NCBI RefSeq assembly: GCF_011174775.1
Contig: NZ_JAANHS010000014.1
Coordinates: forward strand, 1 to 64,000
Reading direction: 5' to 3'
Length of the DNA: 64,000 nt
Source of the DNA: Rhodobacter calidifons
GTDB taxonomy: Bacteria > Pseudomonadota > Alphaproteobacteria > Rhodobacterales > Rhodobacteraceae
Shown: positions 51,124-59,867 of the stretch, one piece after another
How positions within the stretch are numbered: the first letter of the stretch is position 1
Layout: each line of letters begins with the position of its first letter
Notes under the pieces: generated by a model
Told to the model about the DNA's origin: nothing
Database searches by the model: none
What the model saw: the letters and a program-made list of their open reading frames with translations, nothing else
Program-made: the position numbers and the translations under genes

Positions 51124-52221
51124 ATGGCCACGCTTGAACTTGCCTCGATCACCAAGGACTTCGGCGCCCACAAGGTGCTGTCCGGCATCGATCTTGCGAT
51201 CCGCGACCGGGAATTCGTGGTCTTCGTCGGCCCCTCGGGCTGCGGCAAGTCCACGCTTCTGCGCATCATCGCCGGGCTCGAGGCCGCGACCTCCGGCCGC
51301 ATCCTGATCGACGGGCAGGATGTCTCGGACGCCGCGCCGGTGGACCGGGGCATCTCGATGGTCTTCCAGTCCTATGCGCTCTATCCCCACCTGTCGATCT
51401 TCGAGAACATCGCCTTCCCTCTGCGCGTCGCCCGCCTGCCGGAGGCCGAGGTCAAGGCAAAGGTCGCCCGCGCCGCCGACATCCTGCAACTGACCGACAA
51501 GCTGGCGCTGAAACCCGGCCAGCTATCCGGCGGCCAACGCCAGCGCGTGGCCATCGGACGGTCCATCGTCCGCAATCCCAAGGTCTTTCTCTTCGACGAG
51601 CCGCTGTCGAACCTTGACGCCGCGCTGCGCGGCGAGATGCGGGTGGAACTTTCCGCCCTCCAGCGCGACCTCGACGCCACCATGGTCTATGTCACCCATG
51701 ACCAGATCGAGGCGATGACCATGGCGCACCGGATCGTGGTGCTGAACAAGGGCCGGATCGAACAGTTCGGCAGCCCGATGGAGCTGTATCACCACCCCGC
51801 GACCCGGTTCGTCGCCACCTTCATCGGCCAACCGAACATGAACCTGATCCCGGCCACCGTGGCGGGCACCGGGGCCGAGGGGCTGACGGTGGACTTCCAT
51901 GACGGCACCCGGATGACCCTGCCGGTCGATCCCGCTGGCGCCCACCCCGGCGACCGCGTCGAAGTCGGTGTCCGCCCCGAGAACCTGCGCCTCGGCCAGG
52001 GCCTGGCCATGCGCCTGCGCGTCCTGGAACGCCTGGGCGGCACGACCATCGCCTACGGGATGCTCGCCGACGGGCTGAAGCTCTGCGCGGCGCTTCCCGG
52101 CGACACCACCGTCCACGAAGGCGAGGATGTCGGCCTGACCTTCACCCCCGCCGATGCCCATGTCTTCGACGCCCAGGGCCGCGTGATGCGGCGGCGGCAG
52201 GCCCCCGCCCTCGCCGCCTGA
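51124..52221 (+). CDS. Sugar ABC transporter ATP-binding protein (MalK/UgpC type)
   Basis: A 365-residue ATPase. Walker A VGPSGCGKST, Q loop SYALYPHLS, signature LSGGQRQRVAIGRS, Walker B VFLFDEPLSNLD and the switch VTHDQ are complete. A C-terminal TOBE/OB regulatory domain of about 120 residues follows (VGVRPENLRLG), as in MalK, indicating a shared-type CUT1 energiser. 65 bases follow the binding-protein gene. Confidence 0.94.
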   Translation: MATLELASITKDFGAHKVLSGIDLAIRDREFVVFVGPSGCGKSTLLRIIAGLEAATSGRILIDGQDVSDAAPVDRGISMVFQSYALYPHLSIFENIAFPLRVARLPEAEVKAKVARAADILQLTDKLALKPGQLSGGQRQRVAIGRSIVRNPKVFLFDEPLSNLDAALRGEMRVELSALQRDLDATMVYVTHDQIEAMTMAHRIVVLNKGRIEQFGSPMELYHHPATRFVATFIGQPNMNLIPATVAGTGAEGLTVDFHDGTRMTLPVDPAGAHPGDRVEVGVRPENLRLGQGLAMRLRVLERLGGTTIAYGMLADGLKLCAALPGDTTVHEGEDVGLTFTPADAHVFDAQGRVMRRRQAPALAA

Positions 52222-52235
52222 AGAAGGAGAGACCC

Positions 52236-53378
52236 ATGCGCATCGTCACCTCGGGCATCGGCCTGCGGGCCGGTCACGTCCTCACCACGCTGAAACAGGA
52301 AATGCCGGAAGCCCGGATCGTCGGCTACTACGACCCCCAGCCGACCCACCTTGAGATGATCGGCACCGACACCCCCCGCTACCCCTCCATCGAGGCGATG
52401 CTGTCGGACGCGCGCCCCGACCTTTACTGCGTCTTCTCGCCGAACGTCTTCCACCTCGACCAGATCCGCCTGGGGCTGGAGGCCGGCGTCCAGGTCTTCA
52501 CCGAAAAGCCCGTGGTGGTCAGCATCGAGGAAACCCTCGACCTTGCCCAACTTCTGGCGAAGCATGGCGGAGTGAACCGCGCGATGGTCGGCCTCGTCCT
52601 GCGCTATTCGCAGCACATGGTGGACCTTCGCGCCGCCCTGGCGCAAGGCTGGCTGGGAGAGATCACCTCGCTTGAGGCGAACGAACACATCGCCCCCTAT
52701 CACGGCGCCTTCTTCATGCGCGACTGGCGGCGGCGCACCGATCTTGCCGGCGGCTTCATGCTGGAGAAATGCTGCCACGACCTCGACATCTACAACATGG
52801 TCACCGCCTCGCGCCCCCGGCGCGTCGCCAGCTTCGGCGGCCGCAAATCCTTTGTCCCCGCGAACGCGCCCAAGTCGAATGCCGAGGCCGAGATCTTCCA
52901 CGTCAAGAAATCCGTCTGGGAATCCACCGACGATCCCTTCACCTCCGACGGCGACATCATCGACTTCCAGACCGCGATCCTCGAATACGAGACCGGCGCC
53001 AGCCTCGCCTTCCACACCAATCTGAACGTCCCCGACGAACACCGCCGCTTCTGCGTGATCGGCACCCACGGCATGGCCGAAGGCGACTTCGTGCGCGGCT
53101 TCCTGCGCGTCACCGCCCGCGACGGCCGCACCCTGGCCCAACACGACTACACCAAGGGCATCGCGATGAAGGGCGCCCACTACGGCGCCGACCAACTGAT
53201 GTGCCGCGACATCACCGCCTACCTGCGCGGGGAAAGCGCCAGCCTCCCCGTCTCCATCCTCGACGCGATGGAGGCCGGCATCACCGCCATCGCCCTCGAC
53301 CGGGCCCGCGTGACCGGCCAGGTCGTGGACCTCACCGACACCTGGGCCGAGCTCGACAGCCAAGGCCTGCGCCAATGA
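52236..53378 (+). CDS. Gfo/Idh/MocA-family oxidoreductase
   Basis: A 380-residue NAD(P)-dependent oxidoreductase. The Rossmann domain lies in the N-terminal 120 residues (MRIVTSGIGLRAGHVLTTL, DPQPTHLEM), and the catalytic EKP is in VQVFTEKPVVVSIEETLD. The C-terminal domain shows RYSQHMVDLRAALAQGWLG, EANEHIAPYHGAFFMRDW and KCCHDLDIYNM, with His-Asp residues of the active site. The usual GxGxxG is altered to a degenerate form (TSGIGLRAG), so cofactor binding should be viewed with care. It may oxidise an N-acetylhexosamine or act on a glycoside. Confidence 0.85.
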   Translation: MRIVTSGIGLRAGHVLTTLKQEMPEARIVGYYDPQPTHLEMIGTDTPRYPSIEAMLSDARPDLYCVFSPNVFHLDQIRLGLEAGVQVFTEKPVVVSIEETLDLAQLLAKHGGVNRAMVGLVLRYSQHMVDLRAALAQGWLGEITSLEANEHIAPYHGAFFMRDWRRRTDLAGGFMLEKCCHDLDIYNMVTASRPRRVASFGGRKSFVPANAPKSNAEAEIFHVKKSVWESTDDPFTSDGDIIDFQTAILEYETGASLAFHTNLNVPDEHRRFCVIGTHGMAEGDFVRGFLRVTARDGRTLAQHDYTKGIAMKGAHYGADQLMCRDITAYLRGESASLPVSILDAMEAGITAIALDRARVTGQVVDLTDTWAELDSQGLRQ

Positions 53379-53389
53379 CCCCCTTCGCC

Positions 53390-53470
53390 CATTCATCTGT
53401 CCCCAAATATCCCCGCCGGAGGCACCCCGAGCCGCATTGCGCCCCCGGCGCAAGGCGGCGAGACCAAAGG
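53390..53470 (+). repeat. AAATATCC-family repeat (copy 4)
   Basis: CATCTGTCCCCAAATATCCCC, GCCGGAGGCACC, then a GC-rich inverted part with CGAGACCAAAGG. It lies between the oxidoreductase and the first SIS gene. Confidence 0.75.
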
Positions 53471-53514
53471 AACGCGCGGAACGCGCTCATCATGACAGCC
53501 GACCGGACCCAACC

Positions 53515-54522
53515 ATGACCGACCTCTCCCCCGACGCCGGACAGCACATGGCGCGCGAAATCACGCAAGCCCCCCAGGTCTTCGCCGCCGCTGTCGCGCA
53601 ACCCGTGACCCTGCCCGACCTCACGAACCTCCGCGCGATCTACACCGTCGCCCGCGGCTCCTCCGACGCCGCCGCCAATATCCTCGCTTACGAACTGATG
53701 CGGGAAACCCGCCACCCCGTCACCTCGCTCCCCCCCTCGATCTTCTCGCTGGGCGAGGGCGTCCGCCTTACCGACTCCGCCGTTCTCGTCGTCAGCCAGT
53801 CCGGAGCTTCTCCCGACCTCGTCCGCTCCGCCCAAGGCGCAAGGGCGATGGGCGCAACCGTCCTCGCCCTCACCAACGCCCCCCAGAGCCCCGTCGAAGC
53901 CGAAGCCGACCTAACACTTGGCATCAACGCAGGCCCGGAACTTGCTGTTCCTGCGACCAAATCCGTTGTCGGCGCCATCGGTGCCGGCATGGCCCTCCTC
54001 TCTGCTCTCGCCCCCGCCTACGCCCCCCGCGCGCAGGCCTCTGCCGAGGCCATCGCAGCCCTCAGCGGCAAGCACCTCCCCCAGCAGAAAGCCCTCCTCG
54101 CCGCCCTCCTCCGCGCCAGCCACGTCTATGTCATCGGCCGCGACACCGGCTTCGGCGCGGCGCAGGAACTGGCGCTGAAACTCAAGGAATGCTGTGCCCT
54201 CCACGCCGAGGCCCATTCCTCCTCCGAGGTCCTCCACGGCCCCCTGCAACTGGTCACCAACCCCCTTCTGATCCTGATCCTTGACACCGAACAGGCGGAC
54301 GTCCAACCCAGCCTCGACACCGCCGAAGCCCGCTTCAAAGCCGCCGGCGGCACCACCTTCCGCCTCCGCCCCTCCGACGCAGGCGCGCGCGATCTGACCC
54401 CCGCCGCCGCCGCCGCCGCCCTCCTGATCCTCACCTACCCCCTCGCGCTCCAGACCGCCCTCGCCCTCGGCCACGACCCCGACCGCCCCGCCACCCTCTC
54501 CAAGGTCACCCAGACCCGATGA
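53515..54522 (+). CDS. SIS-domain sugar-phosphate deaminase/isomerase (GlmS-like, NagB-II type)
   Basis: A 335-residue protein with two SIS domains and no glutaminase domain, so it is not GlmS. Segments include IYTVARGSSDAAANILAYEL, VVSQSGASPDLVRSAQGAR and KECCALHAEAHSSSEVLHGP, resembling the isomerase half of GlmS. Such stand-alone enzymes have been described as glucosamine-6-phosphate deaminases (NagB-II). The second glucosamine branch starts here in the pathway, giving fructose-6-phosphate. The start MTDLSPDAG (53515) is preferred over an upstream extension within repeat sequence. Confidence 0.85.
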   Translation: MTDLSPDAGQHMAREITQAPQVFAAAVAQPVTLPDLTNLRAIYTVARGSSDAAANILAYELMRETRHPVTSLPPSIFSLGEGVRLTDSAVLVVSQSGASPDLVRSAQGARAMGATVLALTNAPQSPVEAEADLTLGINAGPELAVPATKSVVGAIGAGMALLSALAPAYAPRAQASAEAIAALSGKHLPQQKALLAALLRASHVYVIGRDTGFGAAQELALKLKECCALHAEAHSSSEVLHGPLQLVTNPLLILILDTEQADVQPSLDTAEARFKAAGGTTFRLRPSDAGARDLTPAAAAAALLILTYPLALQTALALGHDPDRPATLSKVTQTR

Positions 54523-54538
54523 CCCACCCCCTGCCCTT

Positions 54539-54645
54539 CATCTGTCCGCAAATATCCCCGCCGGAGGCACTTCGCCCGAGCCGGTTGGCCGCAGGCCAGA
54601 GGCGAGACAAAAGGCTTGCGCCGCAGGCGCTCAATCTGAAAACCG
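54539..54645 (+). repeat. AAATATCC-family repeat (copy 5)
   Basis: TCATCTGTCCGCAAATATCCCC, GCCGGAGGCACTTCG, CCGAGCCGGTTGGCC and the AGGCGAGACAAAAGGCTTGCGCC tail. Near-identical to copy 3 at 39643. It occupies most of the 244-base gap between the two SIS genes. Confidence 0.8.
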
Positions 54646-54766
54646 CCCGCAGCCGAACACCCTCCCGCTACCCGCGGCTCACGACGCCAGCCCCGGGCGC
54701 CGCCCCTCTCCCCCGTGCGGAAGGGCCGGGGGTGGGGGGCACCCCGCCAGACCAGGAAGTACCGCA

Positions 54767-55825
54767 ATGACCGGCCTCACCCGCCACGCCACCTTCCGCG
54801 AGATCCTTGCCCAGCCCGCCATCTGGTCCGCCTGGGGCGCCCAACTCTCCGTGGCCGACCTTCGCGCATGGGTCACCGCCACCGGCACCGATGAAGTCTG
54901 GTTCTGCGGCGCAGGCACCTCCGCCTATATCGGCGACATCCTGGCCGCCGGCCTTGAAGGCCAACCCGGCCCCCGCTTCCGCGCCATCCCCACCACCGAC
55001 ATCGTCGCCCGCCCCCACGCCTACCTGCGCGGCAGCCCGAAACTCATCGTCAGCTTCGGCCGCTCAGGCAAGTCCGCCGAATCCATCGGCCTCGTCGTCG
55101 CGCTGGACGCCCTCGCCCCCACATGGCCGCGCCTCAACATCACCTGCAACGCCGCCTCTGCCCTTGGCCGCGACCCGAAAGCCCGCGTCATCACCCTCCC
55201 CGAGGCTACCCACGACCAGGGCTTCGCGATGACCTCCAGCTTCTCCACAATGCTGTTGACCGCCGCCGCCCTCTTTGACGCATCCCTGCCGGAGCAGGAC
55301 AGTCCCCGCCGTTTCGCCACCCTTGCCGACACGCTGCAAACCCTCCTCCCCGACTTCACTGATGCCGCCAGAGCCGCCCGCTTGCCCCAACGCGCCGTCT
55401 TCCTCGGCTCCGGCCCCCTCGCCTTCGCCGCCCGCGAGGCCGCGCTAAAGGTCATGGAGCTTGCCGCAGGCCGGATCCCAGCCCTCTGGGATAGCACCCT
55501 CGGCTTCCGCCACGGCCCCAAAAGCTTCACCGTGGAAAAGACCGACCTCTGGCTCTTCCGCTCCGCCGACCCCCACACCCGCGCCTATGACGAGGACCTC
55601 CTGGCCGAGCTTCGCACCCAGTTCCCGCAGTCCAAAGTCACCGCCCCCGCTATCCCCCACCACTTCCCGGACCTCTGGTCCGCCCCCCTCTACGTCGCCC
55701 TCGCCCAACTCCTCGCCATCCACTGGTCCGACGCGCTCGGCCTGAACGTCGACGACCCTTTCGCGGGCCAGGGCACCCTCACCCGTGTCGTCTCCGGCGT
55801 GCGCCTGCACCCGGTGACGCCATGA
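54767..55825 (+). CDS. agaS: SIS-domain deaminase/isomerase (AgaS family)
   Basis: A 352-residue SIS protein with two domains: VWFCGAGTSAYIGDIL, IVSFGRSGKSAESIGLVV, and AVFLGSGPLAFAAREAALKVMELAAGRIPALWDSTLGFRHGPK. The last segment is typical of AgaS, described as galactosamine-6-phosphate deaminase/isomerase producing tagatose-6-phosphate. The gene is immediately followed by ROK kinase, GatZ-like and NagA genes with short overlaps, which fits an N-acetylgalactosamine catabolic route. Cytoplasmic. Assignment of sugar specificity (Gal versus Glc) is inferred from the family. Confidence 0.85.
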   Translation: MTGLTRHATFREILAQPAIWSAWGAQLSVADLRAWVTATGTDEVWFCGAGTSAYIGDILAAGLEGQPGPRFRAIPTTDIVARPHAYLRGSPKLIVSFGRSGKSAESIGLVVALDALAPTWPRLNITCNAASALGRDPKARVITLPEATHDQGFAMTSSFSTMLLTAAALFDASLPEQDSPRRFATLADTLQTLLPDFTDAARAARLPQRAVFLGSGPLAFAAREAALKVMELAAGRIPALWDSTLGFRHGPKSFTVEKTDLWLFRSADPHTRAYDEDLLAELRTQFPQSKVTAPAIPHHFPDLWSAPLYVALAQLLAIHWSDALGLNVDDPFAGQGTLTRVVSGVRLHPVTP

Positions 55826-56739
55826 CCGCGGCCCCGATCGCCTCTGGCATCGACCTCGGCGGCACCAAGATCGAGGCGCAGGTCTTCGCCCCGGACTGGA
55901 CGCTCCTCGCCCGCAACCGCTGGCCCACGCCGAAGGACTACCCCGCCCTCGTCGCCGCCATGGCCGAGGCGATCCGCTGGGTTGAGACCCACGGCCCCGC
56001 CCCCATCGGCGTCTCTGCCGCCGGCCTCGTCAACCCCGCGACCGGCCTCGCCCTCACCTCGAACCTCCCCGCCACCGGCCAGCCCTTCCCCGCAGACATC
56101 GCCGCCGCCGCGGGCCGCCCCATCGCCTGGATCAACGACTGCCGCGCGCTGACCCTCTCCGAAGCCACGCTGGGAGCTGCCAGAGGCGCCGACCCCGCCG
56201 TCGGGCTCATCCTCGGCACCGGCGTCGCGGGCGGCGTCGTCTCCGGCGGCCGTCTCCTCCCCTCGCCCGCCGCCACGGGAGGCGAGTTCGGCCACTTCCC
56301 GCTCGCCGCCGCACCCGTCATCGCCCACAACCTCCCCATCCTTCCCTGCGGCTGCGGCCGTCAAGGCTGCACCGAGACCTACCTCTCCGCCCCTGGCCTG
56401 TCCCGCATCGCCGCCCACCTCACCGGCACTGAAAACACCCCCGAAACCATCGTCGCGGGCCGCGCCACCACCCCCGCCTTTGCCATGGCCTGGGAGATCT
56501 GGCTCGACCTCGCGACCGAGTTCCTGATGACCCTCTGCCTCACCATCGACCCCCAGGTGATCGTCCTCGGCGGCGGCCTCTCCCGGGCCCCCGGCCTCAC
56601 CGACGACCTCACCCGCCGCCTGACCCGGGCCACCCTGAAAGGCTTCCCTGTCCCCGCCATCCGTCTTGCCGAAGGCGGCGACGCCAGCGGCGCAAGGGGC
56701 GCCGCCCTCCACGCCCTGAACGAGGCCCGCGATGCCTGA
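55822..56739 (+). CDS. ROK-family N-acetylhexosamine kinase
   Basis: A 305-residue sugar kinase that presumably phosphorylates incoming GlcNAc or GalNAc at C6. The ATP motif GIDLGGTKIEAQVF (about residues 9-22), catalytic Asp region NDCRALTLSEA, ILGTGVAGGVV and the zinc motif CGCGRQGCTETYLS are present. The ATG overlaps the AgaS stop by four bases and the next gene start by eight, so all are coupled. Since the cluster has an ABC transporter and no PTS, a kinase is required before NagA, which fits. Confidence 0.92.
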   Translation: MTAAPIASGIDLGGTKIEAQVFAPDWTLLARNRWPTPKDYPALVAAMAEAIRWVETHGPAPIGVSAAGLVNPATGLALTSNLPATGQPFPADIAAAAGRPIAWINDCRALTLSEATLGAARGADPAVGLILGTGVAGGVVSGGRLLPSPAATGGEFGHFPLAAAPVIAHNLPILPCGCGRQGCTETYLSAPGLSRIAAHLTGTENTPETIVAGRATTPAFAMAWEIWLDLATEFLMTLCLTIDPQVIVLGGGLSRAPGLTDDLTRRLTRATLKGFPVPAIRLAEGGDASGARGAALHALNEARDA

Positions 56740-57991
56740 CCTCCGCGCCATCATCGCCCGCAACCGCGCCGGAGAGGCCATCGCCATCCCCTCGGTCTGC
56801 ACCGCCCACCCGGACGCGCTCGAGGCCTCGCTCACCCTGGCCGAGACCCTCGACCAGCCCATCGTCATCGAGGCGACCTCGAACCAGGTCAACCAGGACG
56901 GCGGCTACACCGGCCTGAAACCCGCCAACTTCATACGCTTCGTCAAGGAAATAGCCGCCAGATCTCATGTAACGCATGAACGCATCCGCTTCGGCGGCGA
57001 CCACCTCGGCCCCCAGGCCTGGCGCAAGCTCCCCGCCGATCAGGCCATGGAAAAAGCCCACCGCATGGTCGCCGACTACGCCGCTGCGGGCTTCACCAAG
57101 CTCCACCTCGACTGCTCCGAAGGCTGCGCCGGGGAACCCGCCCAGCTTCCCGACGAAATCACTGCCACCCGCTCCGCCGTCCTCGCCGCGACCGCGCTGA
57201 AACACGCCCCCGACCCCGGCAGACTCCTGTTCGTCATCGGCACCGAAGTCCCGCCCCCCGGCGGCGCCAGAACCGACGACCACGGAGACATCCCCCCGAC
57301 GACCCCCGATAGCGCAAAGGCCACCCTCGCCGCTCACCGCGACGCCTTCACCGCCGCGCGCGTCCCCCTCGACCTCATCGGTGGCCTTGTAGTCCAGCCC
57401 GGCGTCGAGTTCAGCCCGATGGAGGTCCACCACCTCCCCCTCGCCCGCGACCCCGGCCTCCGCGCCGCCCTGACGGACTGGCCGCAGACCTGCCTGGAGG
57501 CCCATTCCACCGACTACCAGCACGCCGCCGCCTACCCCCGCCTCGCCGAACTCGGTTTCGCCTTCCAGAAGGTCGGCCCCGCCCTCACCTTCGCCTGGCG
57601 CGAGGCGCTCTACGCCCTCGACACCATCCGCGCGCAGACCGGCTGGGCCACCGGCCCAAGCCTCCCCGACAGGATGGAGGCGGTGATGCTCGCCGATCCC
57701 GCCCACTGGCAGGCCCATATCCACGGCCCCGACCGGCGCCTGCAACGCCACTTCGGCCTGGCCGACCGCATCCGCTACTACTGGCCCGCCCCGCAGGCGC
57801 AGGAAGCCGTCCAGCGCCTGCTGACCGACCTTGCCGACAAACGCCTCCCCGACCCGCTCCTTTCCGCACATTTCCGCGCCGACGAGATTGCCAGCGCCCG
57901 CGCCAGCCACTATCCCCTGCCCCGCGCTCTGGCGCTCGCCCGGGTGCAAACCGCGCTGCGCCCCTATTTCTTCACGGGACCAAGGACATGA
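56732..57991 (+). CDS. agaZ: GatZ/AgaZ-family protein (tagatose-bisphosphate aldolase-associated or tagatose-6-phosphate kinase)
   Basis: A 419-residue TIM-barrel protein. N-terminal AIPSVCTAHPDALEASLTLAE, VIEATSNQVNQDGGYTGL, FGGDHLGPQAWRKLP, and TKLHLDCSEGC are family hallmarks. In enterobacteria it is the non-catalytic GatZ/KbaZ subunit of tagatose-bisphosphate aldolase; in other proteobacteria AgaZ has been assigned tagatose-6-phosphate kinase activity. No GatY/KbaY aldolase lies in the window, so a kinase role or an aldolase elsewhere is possible. It overlaps both neighbours. Confidence 0.85.
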   Translation: MPDLRAIIARNRAGEAIAIPSVCTAHPDALEASLTLAETLDQPIVIEATSNQVNQDGGYTGLKPANFIRFVKEIAARSHVTHERIRFGGDHLGPQAWRKLPADQAMEKAHRMVADYAAAGFTKLHLDCSEGCAGEPAQLPDEITATRSAVLAATALKHAPDPGRLLFVIGTEVPPPGGARTDDHGDIPPTTPDSAKATLAAHRDAFTAARVPLDLIGGLVVQPGVEFSPMEVHHLPLARDPGLRAALTDWPQTCLEAHSTDYQHAAAYPRLAELGFAFQKVGPALTFAWREALYALDTIRAQTGWATGPSLPDRMEAVMLADPAHWQAHIHGPDRRLQRHFGLADRIRYYWPAPQAQEAVQRLLTDLADKRLPDPLLSAHFRADEIASARASHYPLPRALALARVQTALRPYFFTGPRT

Positions 57992-59139
57992 GCGCCAAAC
58001 CCGACCTCTGGCTGATCCCCGACGCGATCTTCGACGGCCAGTCCTTGCGCCCCGGCGCGGCCCTCGCCCTCGCGGGCAACCGCAGCCTGCACATCGGCAC
58101 GCCCCCCGCCGATGCCCCCACGCGCCGCGTGACCGGCATCCTCACGCCCGGCTTCCTCGATCTCCAGGTCAACGGCGGCGGCGACGCGCTGCTGAACAAC
58201 GACCCGTCGCCGCAGGCGCTGCACACCATGGCGGCCGCGCACCGCCGCTTCGGCACCGTCGGCATCCTGCCCACCGTCATCACCGACGCGCCCGAGGTCC
58301 TCGCCCGCGCGGTCGAGGCCACCCTTGCCGTCCATGCCGAACCGAACCCCGACCGCAGCCTCCTCGGCCTGCACATCGAGGGCCCGCACCTCTCGATCCC
58401 GCGCCGGGGCACCCATGCCGCCGACTACATCCGCCCCTTCGACGCGACGACACTCTCCCATGTCCGGCGCCTGCGGGCCGCCGACATCTTCGTCAAGATC
58501 ACCGTCGCACCGGAAAGCACCACCCCGCAGGACGTGGCCCGCCTCGCGGCCCTCGGAGCGATCGTCTCCATCGGCCATTCCGATGCCACCGCCGAGGACG
58601 TGCGCGCCCTCCTCGACGCGGGCGCCAGCTGTTTCACCCATCTCTTCAACGCCATGTCGCCGATGCTGAACCGCGCGCCGGGCGTGACCGGGGCCTGCAT
58701 CAACTCCACCGCCTACGCGGGCATCATCTGCGACGGCATCCATGTCGCCGACGAGATGGTGGGCCTTGCCATCCGCGCGCGCCCTGTTCCCGGCCGCATG
58801 GTCCTTGTCTCCGATGCCATGTGCACCGTGGGCGGCTCCGGCCACTTCCGCCTCTACGGCCGGGACATCTGGCTGAAGGACGGCCGCCTGGTGAACGCCG
58901 AAGGCTCGCTTGCCGGCGCGCATGTGACCATGGCCGAGGGCCTCCGCCGCCTCATCACCCAGGTCGGCACCGCGCCCGAAACCGCGCTCGACATGGCCGT
59001 GGCGGCGCCGGCGCGCCTCCTGTCCCGCCCCGACCTCGCCACACCGGAAGGCCGCGACCTCGCCGACCTTCTCCTGCTCGACGCCGGCTGGCAGGTGATC
59101 GGAACCGTGGCAGACCATCTCGTCAGCCAGCCCGCCTGA
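57988..59139 (+). CDS. nagA: N-acetylglucosamine/galactosamine-6-phosphate deacetylase
   Basis: A 383-residue amidohydrolase that removes acetate from GlcNAc-6-P or GalNAc-6-P. Motifs are GFLDLQVNGGGDAL, LHIEGPHLS (metal Glu), IGHSDATAEDV, THLFNAMSPM and VSDAMCTVGG (catalytic Asp). The ATG overlaps the upstream gene stop by four bases. It is the last gene of the long catabolic run and connects both GlcN-6-P and GalN-6-P branches. The substrate may be either sugar. Confidence 0.92.
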   Translation: MSAKPDLWLIPDAIFDGQSLRPGAALALAGNRSLHIGTPPADAPTRRVTGILTPGFLDLQVNGGGDALLNNDPSPQALHTMAAAHRRFGTVGILPTVITDAPEVLARAVEATLAVHAEPNPDRSLLGLHIEGPHLSIPRRGTHAADYIRPFDATTLSHVRRLRAADIFVKITVAPESTTPQDVARLAALGAIVSIGHSDATAEDVRALLDAGASCFTHLFNAMSPMLNRAPGVTGACINSTAYAGIICDGIHVADEMVGLAIRARPVPGRMVLVSDAMCTVGGSGHFRLYGRDIWLKDGRLVNAEGSLAGAHVTMAEGLRRLITQVGTAPETALDMAVAAPARLLSRPDLATPEGRDLADLLLLDAGWQVIGTVADHLVSQPA

Positions 59140-59156
59140 CCTGCGCGGGCTTGCCC

Positions 59157-59275
59157 ATGTCCCAAATACTCTCTGGGGGTCCGGGGGGCGAAGCGCCCCC
59201 GGCACCCGAGGAGGAGGCGCAGGCCGACGACGAGACAAAGGACTTGCGCGTCAGCGCTCGATTCGAAAATCGCCC
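59157..59275 (+). repeat. AAATATCC-family repeat, AAATACTC variant (copy 6)
   Basis: ATGTCCCAAATACTCTC, then GGGGTCCGGGGGG-CGAAG-CGCCCCCGG hairpin, GAGGAGGAGGCG, CGAGACAAAGGACTTGCGC and CGCTCGATTCG. A near copy lies at 63713-63830. Confidence 0.75.
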
Positions 59276-59304
59276 CGCCCGAAAACCGCCGCGCGCGTTC
59301 CGCG

Positions 59305-59781
59305 CTACGGCCCGTAGACCGTGACCTCCGGCAGCGCGGTCAGGCTCAGCCCCAGCGCCTGGAACGCCGCCAGCGACAAGAGCGCCCCGCCCGTGCCGGG
59401 CCGCAACTCCACCGCCAGGGACTTGCCCGCCGCCGTCACGATCCGGCCCTGCGCCCTCTCCTTCACCAGCGCCGAGGACAGCCAGATCCCCTGCTCGGCC
59501 GGCGGCCCCAGAGCGACCACCACCTTCCCCAACTCCCGCTCGCCCCCCTTGGCCGGGGCGGCCAGCGCCGCCGCCTTCTCGGCCGCCGTGGTCTTGTCCA
59601 GCGCCTCGGCACGCACCGCCCGCGCGCCCATAGTCGTGGTCGCAACTGCCGGGGCGACTTCCGTCACGGGCGCCGGCTCGGCCGGGCCGGGGATCGACCT
59701 CGGCCCGCCCGCCTGTTTCTCGAACAGGGCACAGCCCGACAGGGCCAGGGCAAGCACGGGGATCAGAACAAGCTGTCTCAT
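59305..59781 (-). CDS. Small lipoprotein, unknown function
   Basis: A 158-residue putative lipoprotein with signal MRQLVLIPVLALALSGCALF (lipobox LSGC). The middle is Ala/Pro-rich; the C-terminal 60 residues (GIWLSSALVKERAQGRIVTAAGKSLAVEL ... LPEVTVYGP) form a short conserved beta-rich domain seen in Rhodobacterales lipoproteins sometimes mislabelled as galactarate dehydratase. The start at 59781 is chosen for the signal peptide. It is divergent from moaA. Confidence 0.7.
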   Translation of the reverse strand: MRQLVLIPVLALALSGCALFEKQAGGPRSIPGPAEPAPVTEVAPAVATTTMGARAVRAEALDKTTAAEKAAALAAPAKGGERELGKVVVALGPPAEQGIWLSSALVKERAQGRIVTAAGKSLAVELRPGTGGALLSLAAFQALGLSLTALPEVTVYGP

Positions 59782-59867
59782 GCCCGTCAGCCTATCCCGC
59801 CGCCCCCCGCCCCGCAATCGTCGCTCTCGGACTTGTGCGAAGCTTCGCCCCCGCATAGGCTGTCGCC

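Noticed and set aside
53515-54522. Annotation of the first SIS protein as a second GlmS
   Set aside because: It lacks the N-terminal glutaminase domain with Cys2; true glmS is at 42008-43825. A deaminase/isomerase role fits the catabolic operon better.
53390-54645. CRISPR-like array formed by the intergenic repeats near the SIS genes
   Set aside because: Copies are far apart, of unequal length, and spread over the window; there are no regular spacers and no cas genes.
56732-57991. Calling the GatZ-like gene a complete tagatose-bisphosphate aldolase
   Set aside because: The family is not catalytic as an aldolase by itself, and no GatY/KbaY partner lies in the window.
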